Below, one piece after another: positions 25,043 through 34,164 of a DNA stretch of 64,000 bases. The notes beneath the pieces were generated by a model that saw only the letters and a program-made list of their open reading frames with translations, did not search any database and was not told the DNA's origin. The DNA lies in assembly GCF_008727795.1 (NCBI RefSeq), contig NZ_CP044222.1, positions 2,914,001-2,978,000 of the forward strand, given 5' to 3'. Source of the DNA: Nitrincola iocasae. GTDB taxonomy: Bacteria > Pseudomonadota > Gammaproteobacteria > Pseudomonadales > Balneatricaceae. Position 1 is the stretch's first letter. Every line of letters begins with the position of its first letter. The translations under genes were made by a program, and so were the position numbers.

Positions 25043-27112
25043 ATGGATGATTCTGGTGTTCTGCTCGAAATAGGGGCTCTTGTTGGCCCCGAACGGCACC
25101 GCTTTCGCTTAACAACTGAGCTAGGGCCTCATCCTTACGGCACGCTTTGGCAGGCAGAAGATCAGGCTTCTTCAGGACGCCCAACCGTTACCCTGTTGTT
25201 TCTCCCCGATGTACTGATCCGCCAGCCAGAATTTGTTGAGCGGCTGCGTAAACTGATCATTGTCTGCCGGAAGTGCAAGCATCCCAATGCTCTCGACTGC
25301 TACGGACTGTTCAGCGCTAAAGGTCTGTTTTTTCTAGCCTTCGAAGCCGTGGATGGACTAACACTCGCTGATATGTTTGCGTCAGGTAAAGCCGCCCAGC
25401 TTAAGCCTATGCAAAAGCAAGGTCTGTTAATCCAGATGGGCAAGGCTATGGATGCTTTTCATCGGGAAATCCACAAAAGTCATGCCAGTCTGGCACCTGA
25501 ATTGATATTTATCAGCAGCAAACGCGGCGTCCGGGTGATGATGATCAGTTGGCATTATGTTGTGGATGATTATTTTGATCTTATGCCCAGTAAACCGACT
25601 TACCGTCAGTATCAGGCACCGGAAGGCTTTGTTGACCCTCAACCTACCAGTCTGCGTTCGGATGTGTATGCCTTTGCCGCATTGGCTTACCAGCTTTATG
25701 CAGACAAACCGGCTTTTTTGCCAGATGATGACGAAAAAGCCCGCTTCCAACGCGAACTGAAAGCACCCAACAGTCTGTCAGCCAAACAATGGAGCGCATT
25801 GCAATCGGCCCTTAACCCGGATCAACAAAGCCGACCGGCATCCATACTTGAGCTGCTCAAAGCACTTTTCAGTGAAGAAGAAGATACTGCAGCCAATACG
25901 CCTGAAGATGCACACCCTGCCCCCCCATCGGTGGATAAACCAAACCGTGTTATTAACGCTATTTCCCGAGTCAAAAAACTGATACCCACGGGTTGGCTAC
26001 AGCCTTTTCAGCCGATCATACGATTGCTGCAAAAAATTCCCCTGAGTCCCAAAGTTACCGCGGCCTTGTTGTTCAGCAGCGGCTTGATACTGGGCCTGTT
26101 GCTCAGCCTGCTGCTACAACAACCGGACCCGCAACAACAGCAAGCGATTCGCACACTCACTGAACAACGCGATCTTCTTCAGCAGGAACTTGAGCAGGCG
26201 CGTATTAACTCACCCGTCACCTCAGAACAGCCTGTCGAAACCTCCATCGATGAACTGACCCAACCCTTGCCAGCTCTGAACGAATCAGAAGCGGTTGCCC
26301 CCAGCCCGGCTGCACAGGACACATCACGCCAGGCCCTGGAGCAACCAGACGGACTGGCACGTTTCAGGGATCACTTTGGGGAAGCAGGCTATGCGCCGGT
26401 GGTGCAGACACTACCACAAGATACCTTCCTGATGGGCGACCTGAATCGTATGGGAGATGATAATGAACGTCCGGTACGTACCGTCAGTATCGATTACAGC
26501 TTTGCTCTGGGCGTACACGAAGTAACCTTTGATGAATATGATCAGTTTGCGCTGGCTACCAACCGCCCCTTACCCGATGATGCAGGCTGGGGACGCGGCT
26601 CACGACCAGTAATCAATGTCAGTTGGCAGGATGCCCAGGCTTATACGGCCTGGCTTGCAGCCGTTACCGGAGAACCCTATCGTCTGCCCACTGAAGCCGA
26701 ATGGGAGTATGCCGCTCGTGCCGGTACCATCTCGGCCTGGTGGTGGGGAAATGAACTTGTTCCGGCGATGGCAGTCTGTGATGAGTGTGGAACTCAATGG
26801 GATGGTCAACAAAGCGCCCCTGTCGGACAGCTGCCAGCCAATGCCTGGGGATTGAAAGATATGCACGGGAATGTCGATGAGTGGGTGCAGGACTGCTACA
26901 GTGATCATTATCGCGGAGCCCCGGAGGATGGATCAGCACTACTCAGTGGTGACTGCAGTTATCGGGTGATACGTGGTGGTTCCTGGTTCGATCTGGCGCG
27001 GTTGACGCGCTCATCCAGTCGCTACCGGCATCCGCCAGATACGGCCCGTAACACTTGGGGCTTCCGAGTCGCACTGGACCTTCCCACCCCAATATCTAAC
27101 GCTTCACCTTAG
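25043..27112 (+). CDS. membrane pseudokinase fused to FGE/SUMF1-type sulfatase-modifying domain
   Basis: About 689 residues from ATG 25043 (GAGG at 25031-25034 sits at good spacing; a GTG at 25034 overlaps that SD). Residues about 15-280 follow the protein kinase fold (glycine-loop-like ELGPHPYGTLWQAE, helix I-like RPASILELLKALF), but the catalytic lysine, the HRD aspartate and the DFG motif are all replaced. It should not be an active kinase. A TM follows at about 339-358, then a short coiled coil and, from about 455 to the end, an FGE-sulfatase domain (GVHEVTFDEYDQF, RLPTEAEWEYAARAG, DMHGNVDEWVQDCY, VIRGGSWFD, GFRVAL). Such FGE-like domains can be enzymes or simply ligand-binding modules. 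Topology puts the pseudokinase inside and the FGE domain in the periplasm. Confidence 0.88.
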   Translation: MDDSGVLLEIGALVGPERHRFRLTTELGPHPYGTLWQAEDQASSGRPTVTLLFLPDVLIRQPEFVERLRKLIIVCRKCKHPNALDCYGLFSAKGLFFLAFEAVDGLTLADMFASGKAAQLKPMQKQGLLIQMGKAMDAFHREIHKSHASLAPELIFISSKRGVRVMMISWHYVVDDYFDLMPSKPTYRQYQAPEGFVDPQPTSLRSDVYAFAALAYQLYADKPAFLPDDDEKARFQRELKAPNSLSAKQWSALQSALNPDQQSRPASILELLKALFSEEEDTAANTPEDAHPAPPSVDKPNRVINAISRVKKLIPTGWLQPFQPIIRLLQKIPLSPKVTAALLFSSGLILGLLLSLLLQQPDPQQQQAIRTLTEQRDLLQQELEQARINSPVTSEQPVETSIDELTQPLPALNESEAVAPSPAAQDTSRQALEQPDGLARFRDHFGEAGYAPVVQTLPQDTFLMGDLNRMGDDNERPVRTVSIDYSFALGVHEVTFDEYDQFALATNRPLPDDAGWGRGSRPVINVSWQDAQAYTAWLAAVTGEPYRLPTEAEWEYAARAGTISAWWWGNELVPAMAVCDECGTQWDGQQSAPVGQLPANAWGLKDMHGNVDEWVQDCYSDHYRGAPEDGSALLSGDCSYRVIRGGSWFDLARLTRSSSRYRHPPDTARNTWGFRVALDLPTPISNASP

Positions 27113-27128
27113 TCACAGGAGCCTTGTG

Positions 27129-28538
27129 ATGCGCGGTTTTTTTAAAATATCTTCACTTTGTTTAAGCCTCGGACTGGCGTCATCACCCTTACAAGCCAGT
27201 GTTATTAATGCAGCCGATCAGGTTCATCTGGCTCTGACCCTGTATAATCAGGACCTGGCTATGATTCAGGATCAACGCCGAATGCCTGCCCTGTCACCGG
27301 GTCAGCACATCAGCGTTGAAGATGTGAGCCAGCAGATGCTTGCGGAAACACTGCGTATTCAGGGTGCCGGTCAGATACTCGAACAAAGTCTGCAGCAAAG
27401 CCCGTTAAACTACAACGCCCTGCTGCAAGCACATCTGGGCAAGTTTATTCAGTTGGCCCGAATCAATCAGGCTACGGGTCAGGAAAGTATCAGTACCGTG
27501 GAACTCCTGAGTATAGAGCAGCAAGCACTGGTCCGACGTGATGGGCGCATTGAATCTATTCCCATGCACAGCTCGGAATGGCGTTTTATCTTCCCAGCGG
27601 AATTACCGGAGAGTCTGAAAGGACAAGCCGGGCTGCAGTTTGTCAGCGCCGGTACGCAAAATGAAAGCATCGCCCAACTCAATTACCTCAGCCGCGGTCT
27701 CGGCTGGCAGATGGATTATGTATTAACATTGGACAGCCGGGGAAAGACACTGTCTGCCGAAGGCTTAGCTTCTGTGTATAACCACACTGGCAGTGTGTTC
27801 CAGGATGCTGATCTTCGACTAATAGCGGGTGATATCAACGCACCCACAGGGGAGCAGCCAGAAATGATGCGCGCGATGGCAATGAGTGATGCAATGGCGA
27901 GCCAGGCCAAAGCACCCGAACAGATGCAGGATTTTTACCTCTACCGCCTACCCTATAAAGTAACGCTGCAACCTGATGAAACCAAACAGTTACCACTGGT
28001 ACAGTTTGACGATCTGCCAGTTAAAATGATCTATCGCCACCATTTCAACCTGTGGCCAACCATGGATCAACAACGCTACCAGACGCAACCCGAAGTACAG
28101 CTGGTACTTGAAGCGCCCTCACTGGATAGCAGTAATTCCCCCTTACCGGCGGGTCAGGCGCGGGTATTCCGCCCGGATGGCGAAGGTGAGTTACAGTTTA
28201 TCGGTGCCGCACAGTTGGGTAATCTGGCTGCCGGTGAAGAAGCCACTCTGTCACTGGGCCGTGCATTTGATCTGAACATCACACGCCGTCAAACCCTGTT
28301 CAGTGATGGCTTTGACAGCATTACAATACAACAGGAGGTCAGCATCACCAACGCCGGAAACGAAGGACGTAGCGTTGATCTGAGTGCGGGCTTTCAGCAG
28401 GAATGGGAGTTAAAGGAGTCTAACCATCAAATGCAGGAAGACGGTGCCGGTCAACTGACCTGGAGCATGCACCTGCCTGCAGGTGGTACAGAAACCATGC
28501 GTTTCACTGTCGAGATGAAAAAACGCATCAATCGTTAA
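27129..28538 (+). CDS. exported DUF4139 protein
   Basis: This 469-residue protein has a signal peptide (about 1-24, ending in LQASVINA) and the DUF4139 pattern: NYLSRGLGWQMDYVLTL, LSAEGLASVYNHTG, ADLRLIAGDIN, LPYKVTLQPDE and a C-terminal IQQEVSITNAGNEGR. The family is uncharacterised and related to the MucoidY inhibitor A group. ATG 27129 follows AGGAG (27117-27121) by seven bases; a GTG at 27126 is an alternative. The stop of the pseudokinase-FGE gene is 16 bases upstream, so the two form an operon. The last 11 bases overlap the convergent Sel1 gene. Function unknown; periplasmic location inferred from the signal. Confidence 0.85.
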   Translation: MRGFFKISSLCLSLGLASSPLQASVINAADQVHLALTLYNQDLAMIQDQRRMPALSPGQHISVEDVSQQMLAETLRIQGAGQILEQSLQQSPLNYNALLQAHLGKFIQLARINQATGQESISTVELLSIEQQALVRRDGRIESIPMHSSEWRFIFPAELPESLKGQAGLQFVSAGTQNESIAQLNYLSRGLGWQMDYVLTLDSRGKTLSAEGLASVYNHTGSVFQDADLRLIAGDINAPTGEQPEMMRAMAMSDAMASQAKAPEQMQDFYLYRLPYKVTLQPDETKQLPLVQFDDLPVKMIYRHHFNLWPTMDQQRYQTQPEVQLVLEAPSLDSSNSPLPAGQARVFRPDGEGELQFIGAAQLGNLAAGEEATLSLGRAFDLNITRRQTLFSDGFDSITIQQEVSITNAGNEGRSVDLSAGFQQEWELKESNHQMQEDGAGQLTWSMHLPAGGTETMRFTVEMKKRINR

Positions 28539-28938
28539 CGCTTTCATACTCCTGGCAGCGCGTCTGGGCCAGACTGTGCCCCTGACGCGCTGCCAGAGAA
28601 TAGTAGTGACGTGCTTTTTGCGCATCGACTCGAAAGTAACCTTCAAAGCCGCTGTCAAAGATTCGTCCCATCTGATACTGGGCTTTCATATCGCCAAGAT
28701 CCGCCGCTTGCTGCAGATAGATGGCACCCTGAATGCGATTACTCACCCCCTCACCCCGAAAATGCAGCAGATGCCCATACACCGACAAAGCGCGTCGACT
28801 TTGATGATCAGCGGCATAACGAAACAGCTTCATCACATAGTCATGACGTGCTTTACTGCCACGGGCAAAAGGCGAGCGAAACAGTGCATAGGCAATCCAG
28901 AAGATCAGCGGTGCCAGTAATCGTCCAATCATGCGCAT
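28528..28938 (-). CDS. Sel1-repeat membrane-anchored protein
   Basis: A 136-residue protein with an N-terminal hydrophobic stretch (about 4-23) and two to three Sel1/TPR-like repeats (ALSVYGHLLHFRGEGV, AIYLQQAADLGDMKAQYQMG, ARHYYSLAARQGHSLAQT). Sel1 repeats mediate protein-protein contacts. The start at ATG 28938 lies one base after the trpS stop (TGATATG), with GGAG inside the end of trpS as SD, so it is translationally coupled to trpS. A link to tRNA charging is not implied. Partner unknown. Confidence 0.8.
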   Translation of the reverse strand: MRMIGRLLAPLIFWIAYALFRSPFARGSKARHDYVMKLFRYAADHQSRRALSVYGHLLHFRGEGVSNRIQGAIYLQQAADLGDMKAQYQMGRIFDSGFEGYFRVDAQKARHYYSLAARQGHSLAQTRCQEYESVND

Positions 28939-28939
28939 A

Positions 28940-30217
28940 TCAAAGCCACTCCACCAGCGCTTCCTGTAGCAGTTCAAGTTCATTCTCGGCTTTCTGACGG
29001 GCTTTTTTCTTTAAGCTCTCCATCTCTGCAGCTTTCTCAGCCACCAGCACCCTTGCCGCTGCTGCTGGGTCTTCAGCCGCTGCCACTTGATCCAGTAGCG
29101 GCTGTAACTGCAGCAAAATAGCCCGTTTCCATCCGGCTTCAGCACGCTCCAGTGCTTCTGCAGACTTCTCTTTTTTCTGTGCTGAATCTGCAGCGGAAGG
29201 CGCCACATAAGTCAGAGGACGAATCCCGACGGCAATGCGTACTTGGCTGAGCAAGGGTGCTGCCTGAGCACGTGCTTTCTCAGCACCTTTGTGCAGTATG
29301 GACTCAACGTAACCCAGATCATTCATCAACTCATGGTAACGCTGGCGCGGGCCTGACAGAGTCGCATCCAGGTATTCGAACAGTTGTTTCTTAGCATCAC
29401 CCCAGGCAATACCATTTTCAAATGCCCGACGCATTTGCGCTGTTTCGGATTCATTAGCAAAACAACGGTAAAGCTGAAACAGGGTGCTGGTATCAGGATC
29501 TTTGGGCTCACCCGGTGCGCGCGAATCAGTCTTGATCAACTTGATCAGCCGGTACAGCTCATCAGGGCTGGAAAACAACGGCAGCGTATTGTCATAACTC
29601 TTGGACATTTTTCGTCCATCCAACCCGGGAATCAACTGGGTTTCTTCATCGACCTGGGCTTCCGGCAAGGTCAGTAGTGACCCAAATTGATGATTAAAGC
29701 GCCCAGCGATATCCCGTGCCATTTCTATATGCTGTATCTGATCTTTACCCACCGGAATAATATCGGCATTAAACATCAGAATATCGGCAGCCATCAACAC
29801 TGGGTAGTTGAACAACCCCATGGTCACACCATCATCCAGATCGTCTTTGCCAGCCTCACGATTGGCATCCACGGCTGCCTTGTAAGCATGCGCACGGTTC
29901 ATCAACCCTTTCGAAGTCTGGCAGGTGAGTATCCAGGTCAACTCCTGAATTTCAGGAATATCAGTTTGACGGTAAAAGGTGGCCTTATCCGTATCCAGCC
30001 CCAACGCCAGCCAGGTAGCCGCTATGGCACGGGTCGACTCAGCCACCCGCTGTGGCTCTTGGCATTTGATTAAGGCGTGATAGTCGGCCAGAAAAAAATA
30101 GCTGTTATACTCAGGGTTGCAGCTAGCATCAATGGCTGGCTTGATCGCACCCAGATAATTACCGATATGCGGAATACCGGTCGTAGTAATACCGGTTAAA
30201 ACTGTTTTTTTACCCAT
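28940..30217 (-). CDS. trpS: tryptophanyl-tRNA synthetase
   Basis: A class I aminoacyl-tRNA synthetase of about 425 residues that charges tRNA-Trp. HIGH is PHIGNYLGA (near residue 17) and KMSKS is GRKMSKS. I start at ATG 30217, where family proteins begin (MGKKTVLTGITTTG); an ATG at 30235 would add six residues. After the normal end of the fold (VRIAVGIRPLTY) a tail of about 90 residues rich in Ala, Glu and Lys follows, apparently a long coiled helix ending in LLQEALVEWL. E. coli TrpS, about 334 residues, lacks it. It is the upstream member of a pair with the Sel1 gene. Confidence 0.96.
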   Translation of the reverse strand: MGKKTVLTGITTTGIPHIGNYLGAIKPAIDASCNPEYNSYFFLADYHALIKCQEPQRVAESTRAIAATWLALGLDTDKATFYRQTDIPEIQELTWILTCQTSKGLMNRAHAYKAAVDANREAGKDDLDDGVTMGLFNYPVLMAADILMFNADIIPVGKDQIQHIEMARDIAGRFNHQFGSLLTLPEAQVDEETQLIPGLDGRKMSKSYDNTLPLFSSPDELYRLIKLIKTDSRAPGEPKDPDTSTLFQLYRCFANESETAQMRRAFENGIAWGDAKKQLFEYLDATLSGPRQRYHELMNDLGYVESILHKGAEKARAQAAPLLSQVRIAVGIRPLTYVAPSAADSAQKKEKSAEALERAEAGWKRAILLQLQPLLDQVAAAEDPAAAARVLVAEKAAEMESLKKKARQKAENELELLQEALVEWL

Positions 30218-30362
30218 GACAGACCCGTGACACATGACTTAAGTTTAGGTTGCTAAGCATACACGAAAGGCGTTTAAGGGTTAACCAGCGCTTTGACAAA
30301 GTCATTGCTCTAGCCAAAACTTACTGTAAAAATAAACTGGTATAAATTCACCGGAGGTGAAT

Positions 30363-30596
30363 ATGGATACGTCTACGCATACAATTAATACCTTGTTCGA
30401 ACAGCTTGGGCTGGCATCAACGGATGCCCACATAGATCAGTTCATCAACACCCACAAACTTTTCTCCGACAAGGTGAAGCTGGAAGATGCCACTTTTTGG
30501 AATGAGGCACAGGCCGTATTCCTTCGCGATGCCATCGCCAATGACTCTGACTGGGCTGAAGTAGTTGATGAGTTGAACACCCGTTTGCGTGGCTGA
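30363..30596 (+). CDS. DUF2789 small protein
   Basis: A 77-residue acidic soluble protein matching the DUF2789 pattern (NTLFEQLGLAS, FINTHKLFSDKVKLEDATFW, WAEVVDELNTRLRG). It should be a small all-helical protein of unknown role. ATG 30363 has GGAGG at 30353-30357; a GTG overlapping that SD is not credible. An extended -10-like TGGTATAAA lies at 30338-30346, but it would put the transcript start almost on the SD, so I do not claim it. yaaA follows 44 bases downstream on the same strand. Confidence 0.85.
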   Translation: MDTSTHTINTLFEQLGLASTDAHIDQFINTHKLFSDKVKLEDATFWNEAQAVFLRDAIANDSDWAEVVDELNTRLRG

Positions 30597-30640
30597 TACG
30601 GACGCAAATCTTTAACTGACACAGGAATCTATCTGCCACT

Positions 30641-31414
30641 ATGCTGATATTGATATCACCAGCGAAAACACTGGATTTTGACTCAAAGCCCGTTACCGAG
30701 CAAACTTCTGTGCCGGAATTTACTGACGATGCTAAACAGCTCATTGCCCAACTTCGGGACTACTCTGTTCAGGATATTGCCCAGTTAATGAAACTGAGCG
30801 ATAAACTGGCCAGCCTGAATGTTGCCCGCTATGAAAGCTGGGAAGCCGAGCATACAACTGATAATGCGCGTCAGGCGATACTGGCATTCAAAGGTGATGT
30901 TTATACCGGCCTGGATGCAGAGAGTCTGTCTGACAAGGATTTTGCCTTCGCTCAGCAACACTTGCGCATTTTGTCTGGGCTTTATGGGGTGTTAAAACCC
31001 CTGGATCTGATGCAGCCTTACCGATTGGAGATGGGCACTCGGTTGAAAACAAACCAGGGCAACAATCTGTATGATTTCTGGGGAGATCGACTCACCGATC
31101 ACCTGAATGCAGAAGCCACTCAGGCTAGTGATCCGCTGATTATCAACCTGGCATCGAATGAGTACTTTGGGGCCATTAATAAAAAGCGCTTGAAGGGTCA
31201 GCTTGTCTCCCCGGTATTCAAAGACTGGAAAAACGGACAGTATAAAATCATCAGCTTTTACGCCAAAAAAGCACGTGGTTTGATGAGCCGTTTTTTGATT
31301 CAACAGCAGATAGAGTCAGTGGAAGCCTTGTTGAAGTTTGATCTGGATGGCTACTACTACAGCCCGAAAGACTCCAGCCCTGATTCACCGGTATTTTTGC
31401 GCGATCATAGCTGA
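30641..31414 (+). CDS. yaaA: peroxide stress protein YaaA (UPF0246)
   Basis: A 257-residue cytosolic protein with the family N-terminus MLILISPAKTLDF, the central FKGDVYTGLDA and RILSGLYGVLKPLDLMQPYRLEMG, and the C-terminal ISFYAKKARGLMSRF. In E. coli YaaA lowers intracellular free iron during peroxide stress and binds DNA. It is near full family length. It may be co-transcribed with the DUF2789 gene. A 10-bp stem downstream ends the unit. Confidence 0.97.
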   Translation: MLILISPAKTLDFDSKPVTEQTSVPEFTDDAKQLIAQLRDYSVQDIAQLMKLSDKLASLNVARYESWEAEHTTDNARQAILAFKGDVYTGLDAESLSDKDFAFAQQHLRILSGLYGVLKPLDLMQPYRLEMGTRLKTNQGNNLYDFWGDRLTDHLNAEATQASDPLIINLASNEYFGAINKKRLKGQLVSPVFKDWKNGQYKIISFYAKKARGLMSRFLIQQQIESVEALLKFDLDGYYYSPKDSSPDSPVFLRDHS

Positions 31415-31425
31415 TTACATCAAAA

Positions 31426-31458
31426 CAGGCAGCCAAACTCTTGGTCAGTGGCTGCCTG
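31426..31458. terminator. bidirectional terminator hairpin between yaaA and the Tim44-like gene
   Basis: CAGGCAGCCA (31426-31435) pairs perfectly with TGGCTGCCTG (31449-31458) across a 13-base loop. On the minus strand the stem runs straight into TTTTG, giving a rho-independent terminator for the Tim44-like gene. On the plus strand the T-tract is weak, so it may serve yaaA only partly. Confidence 0.65.
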
Positions 31459-31465
31459 CTAGCAT

Positions 31466-32338
31466 TTAGGAGGGCTGCTCTATACCGACAATCATCCAAT
31501 TACCCGACTGCGCATCCACACGCCGCTCAAGATGCCAGATCTCACTGAACTCAGTGGTATCACCGTTACCTTCTTCCCGCAGCCAACCATAAAAATTCAC
31601 ACTGGCAATCACATAATCACCCTTGTCGATAAAGTTGATCAGTTCTGCCATCACCGAGACCACTTCTGTGTGCTGATCATGTGCCAGACCGGCACGCTCC
31701 TGCTGCAGCAACAGCAGCATTTCATCAGAAGTATAAGTGGCAATTTCTTCCCAGTCCCGCTGATCCCAGACACGCTGCAGGTGGGTAAAGTGCTTCCGGG
31801 CAGCCTGCAGAAAAGCATCCTGATCAAACCATTCCGGTAGATCAAGAGGTTCCATCATATAGCCTGTAGCCAGACCAGACACAGGAGGTTCCGGCATAAA
31901 CCCGCTGCGCGACATGGATGCTTGAGTCTGTCCATCATCCAAAGCAGTTGATGTACCCGACCCGGCATAGGCCCCGCGATGATGGCTAGACCCACCCCGC
32001 AGTCCTTTCAAAAATTTGAAAATCAAAAAACCGAATCCGGCTATCAGCAGAATGTCCATTAACTGCACACCATCAAAGGCTCCACCCATAAATAAAGCCG
32101 CAAGTAACCCTCCGGCAAGCAGCCCTCCCATCAGCCCACCTATTCCGGGACGCGTAACCTGCTGGCTCGGCGCGCCCTCCTGGCGTTGCTGCTGTACAGG
32201 CGGAGAAGCCTGACGCTGAGGAGCAGAGAATAACTTTCCACCACTGATGCCACCACCAAAACGTTTGGCTTCCGCATTCACAGGCAATAGAAATAATCCC
32301 AGCAGAAGAGCGATAACAGGAAGTGTAAAACGGCTCAT
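31466..32338 (-). CDS. Tim44-like domain membrane protein
   Basis: About 290 residues from ATG 32338, five bases after GAGG; a GTG at 32344 overlaps that SD. It has a signal-like segment (about 4-22, ending PVNAEA), a Gly/Gln/Pro-rich linker, a second hydrophobic stretch (about 65-105, with GGLMGGLLAGGLLAALF) and a C-terminal Tim44-like domain (about 165-290: AFLQAARKHFTHLQRVWDQRD, then EIWHLERRV). In mitochondria this domain binds membranes and the import motor; bacterial copies have no settled role. It stands alone with a terminator downstream. Confidence 0.85.
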   Translation of the reverse strand: MSRFTLPVIALLLGLFLLPVNAEAKRFGGGISGGKLFSAPQRQASPPVQQQRQEGAPSQQVTRPGIGGLMGGLLAGGLLAALFMGGAFDGVQLMDILLIAGFGFLIFKFLKGLRGGSSHHRGAYAGSGTSTALDDGQTQASMSRSGFMPEPPVSGLATGYMMEPLDLPEWFDQDAFLQAARKHFTHLQRVWDQRDWEEIATYTSDEMLLLLQQERAGLAHDQHTEVVSVMAELINFIDKGDYVIASVNFYGWLREEGNGDTTEFSEIWHLERRVDAQSGNWMIVGIEQPS

Positions 32339-32458
32339 CAGCACCTCACTTTACATGCACTTATTTCATAGATTCTAATATAATTATTATGGGCAAATAT
32401 AAGGGGAAATACGACTAATTGATAGTCTTGACTTTATGGTAGCAATAATCCAATCACA

Positions 32459-34162
32459 TCACTCATCTGCATGCCATTTTCGTAGCATACGGGCCAACAG
32501 GTTATTACCTGCATCGTTGCCCGTCACAGCATAGTGCAGCATATTGTAATTATTTAAATGCCATTCCATCTTGCGCCCTGCCTCAGCACGGCCGCAAAAT
32601 AATACTCTGTCACCCGGTTGTAATGCGTGCAGCTCACCGGGTAAATAATCCAGGCTATCCCCCTGCTGCAACAGCAGTGGAATGCAATCAAGCATTGCTT
32701 GTCGGTTATGCGGATTTTTCATCACGTATTTTAATTCCAAGCGTCCCTTAGCCGCTATAAAATTGCACACGGCAGGCGCTTTGGCTTCATTAACAATCAC
32801 TTCCCATATTTCCAGACGCTCATCGCCGACACTGCGATTCAAACGATTCAGCAAGGTATGAGCCCAAACATCGGGTTGTTGCAGCAGATGTTCAATAAAA
32901 ACCATCAACAGGTTTGAGCGGCTGTGGGCCATAATGCGACTGGCAATAACAGCCCCCGACTTCATCACAAAATCACAGTTTGCATGTTGGAACACCCGTT
33001 CGTTTGAGTGTCGGTTCTGACTCACCACGCAAGTCAGCTCTGGATTGAGCTCGCGCGCGGTCATGATAATAGAAAGATTGTCGGCATCATTGGCTGTGCC
33101 AGCCACAATACCCACGGCAGTTTCCACCCTGGCTTGACGCAAGGTGCTGGCTTCCGTCCCGACACCCACAACAATATCGTCAAGCGCATCAAGCTGTTGG
33201 GCATCAGGCTCTATCACAGTAATAGCAACCCCCACCTGCACCAAAGCCTGATAAAGAGCCTGCCCGTAATGTCCATAACCACAGATAATCCAGCGGCCCT
33301 GACGCGACTTATACAGGCTGGATAAGGCGCGGTGCTGCGGGTTGGTCAGCCAGTCAAAGACCAGATGTTTTTTCGGCGAACTCACCGCCAGCGCCAGATA
33401 CTCAGCATAAACTTTAAATGGATCAACAATCAGATCCGTCCCGAATGAAGCCAGGTTGGCGGCATGCAAAGCTGATTGAGTGCGACTGAACACCTGTCGC
33501 TTGGGGTATTGCAGCTTACTGGCAATGGCAATCGACAAATTGGCATTGTCACTGTTAGTTAATGCCATCACCCCCTGACAACAGGGATGCCGGATACCGG
33601 CATATTCAAGATTATCTGGTTTAGAAGCATCAGCACAAAGCACTGGCACAGACACCAGCGCATTCTCAAGCTCCAGACTGTCGACCCTGGACTGATTAAT
33701 ATCCACAACGACTGACCGGATCCCCTGAGCGGCCAATTCCCGGACAACCAGACTACCGGTAACACCATAGCCGCAAATCAGCCAGAACGACTCATCAAAT
33801 GCATTCACTTCTTTAATGAAGCGACGCAAGCGCAGCAGACGCAAAAACGCGGCTTCCTGAAAAATCTGCAAGGTGGCACCAATTGCATACAACCAGGCCG
33901 AAACAGATAAATACATGCTGACCATCGCCCACATACGCTGGGCATTGGTAAAGACATAAGGCACTTCACCAAAACCGATCGTCGTTGCCATGTAAGACAC
34001 AAAGTAAAAAGCATGAAAGAAACCCATGCGCCAAGGCTCACCCTGATCATCCTGCCCCGGAATCAGTACGAAACCCGCGATGGTAATTGCATAGACTATT
34101 ATCAATATAATCAGCGGCGTACGCAGTCGACGTAAAACCAGATAGAGAATATTATTCTGCAT
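32459..34162 (-). CDS. potassium channel-like protein with two Rossmann (TrkA-N/RCK) domains
   Basis: This 567-residue membrane protein has TM segments at about 12-34 and 80-103 flanking a pore loop with selectivity filter TTIGFGEV (the TxGYG/TxGFG class). Two nucleotide-binding domains follow: FWLICGYGVTGSLVVRELA (about 126) and GRWIICGYGHYGQALYQAL (about 285), each with its GxGxxG loop and an acidic residue at the end of the second strand. It should be a ligand- or nucleotide-gated K+ channel. Kch-type channels usually have one such domain, so the tandem pair resembles RCK-gated channels. Its ATG lies two bases after the stop of the DUF6394-like gene, indicating an operon. Confidence 0.88.
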   Translation of the reverse strand: MQNNILYLVLRRLRTPLIILIIVYAITIAGFVLIPGQDDQGEPWRMGFFHAFYFVSYMATTIGFGEVPYVFTNAQRMWAMVSMYLSVSAWLYAIGATLQIFQEAAFLRLLRLRRFIKEVNAFDESFWLICGYGVTGSLVVRELAAQGIRSVVVDINQSRVDSLELENALVSVPVLCADASKPDNLEYAGIRHPCCQGVMALTNSDNANLSIAIASKLQYPKRQVFSRTQSALHAANLASFGTDLIVDPFKVYAEYLALAVSSPKKHLVFDWLTNPQHRALSSLYKSRQGRWIICGYGHYGQALYQALVQVGVAITVIEPDAQQLDALDDIVVGVGTEASTLRQARVETAVGIVAGTANDADNLSIIMTARELNPELTCVVSQNRHSNERVFQHANCDFVMKSGAVIASRIMAHSRSNLLMVFIEHLLQQPDVWAHTLLNRLNRSVGDERLEIWEVIVNEAKAPAVCNFIAAKGRLELKYVMKNPHNRQAMLDCIPLLLQQGDSLDYLPGELHALQPGDRVLFCGRAEAGRKMEWHLNNYNMLHYAVTGNDAGNNLLARMLRKWHADE

Positions 34163-34164
34163 GA

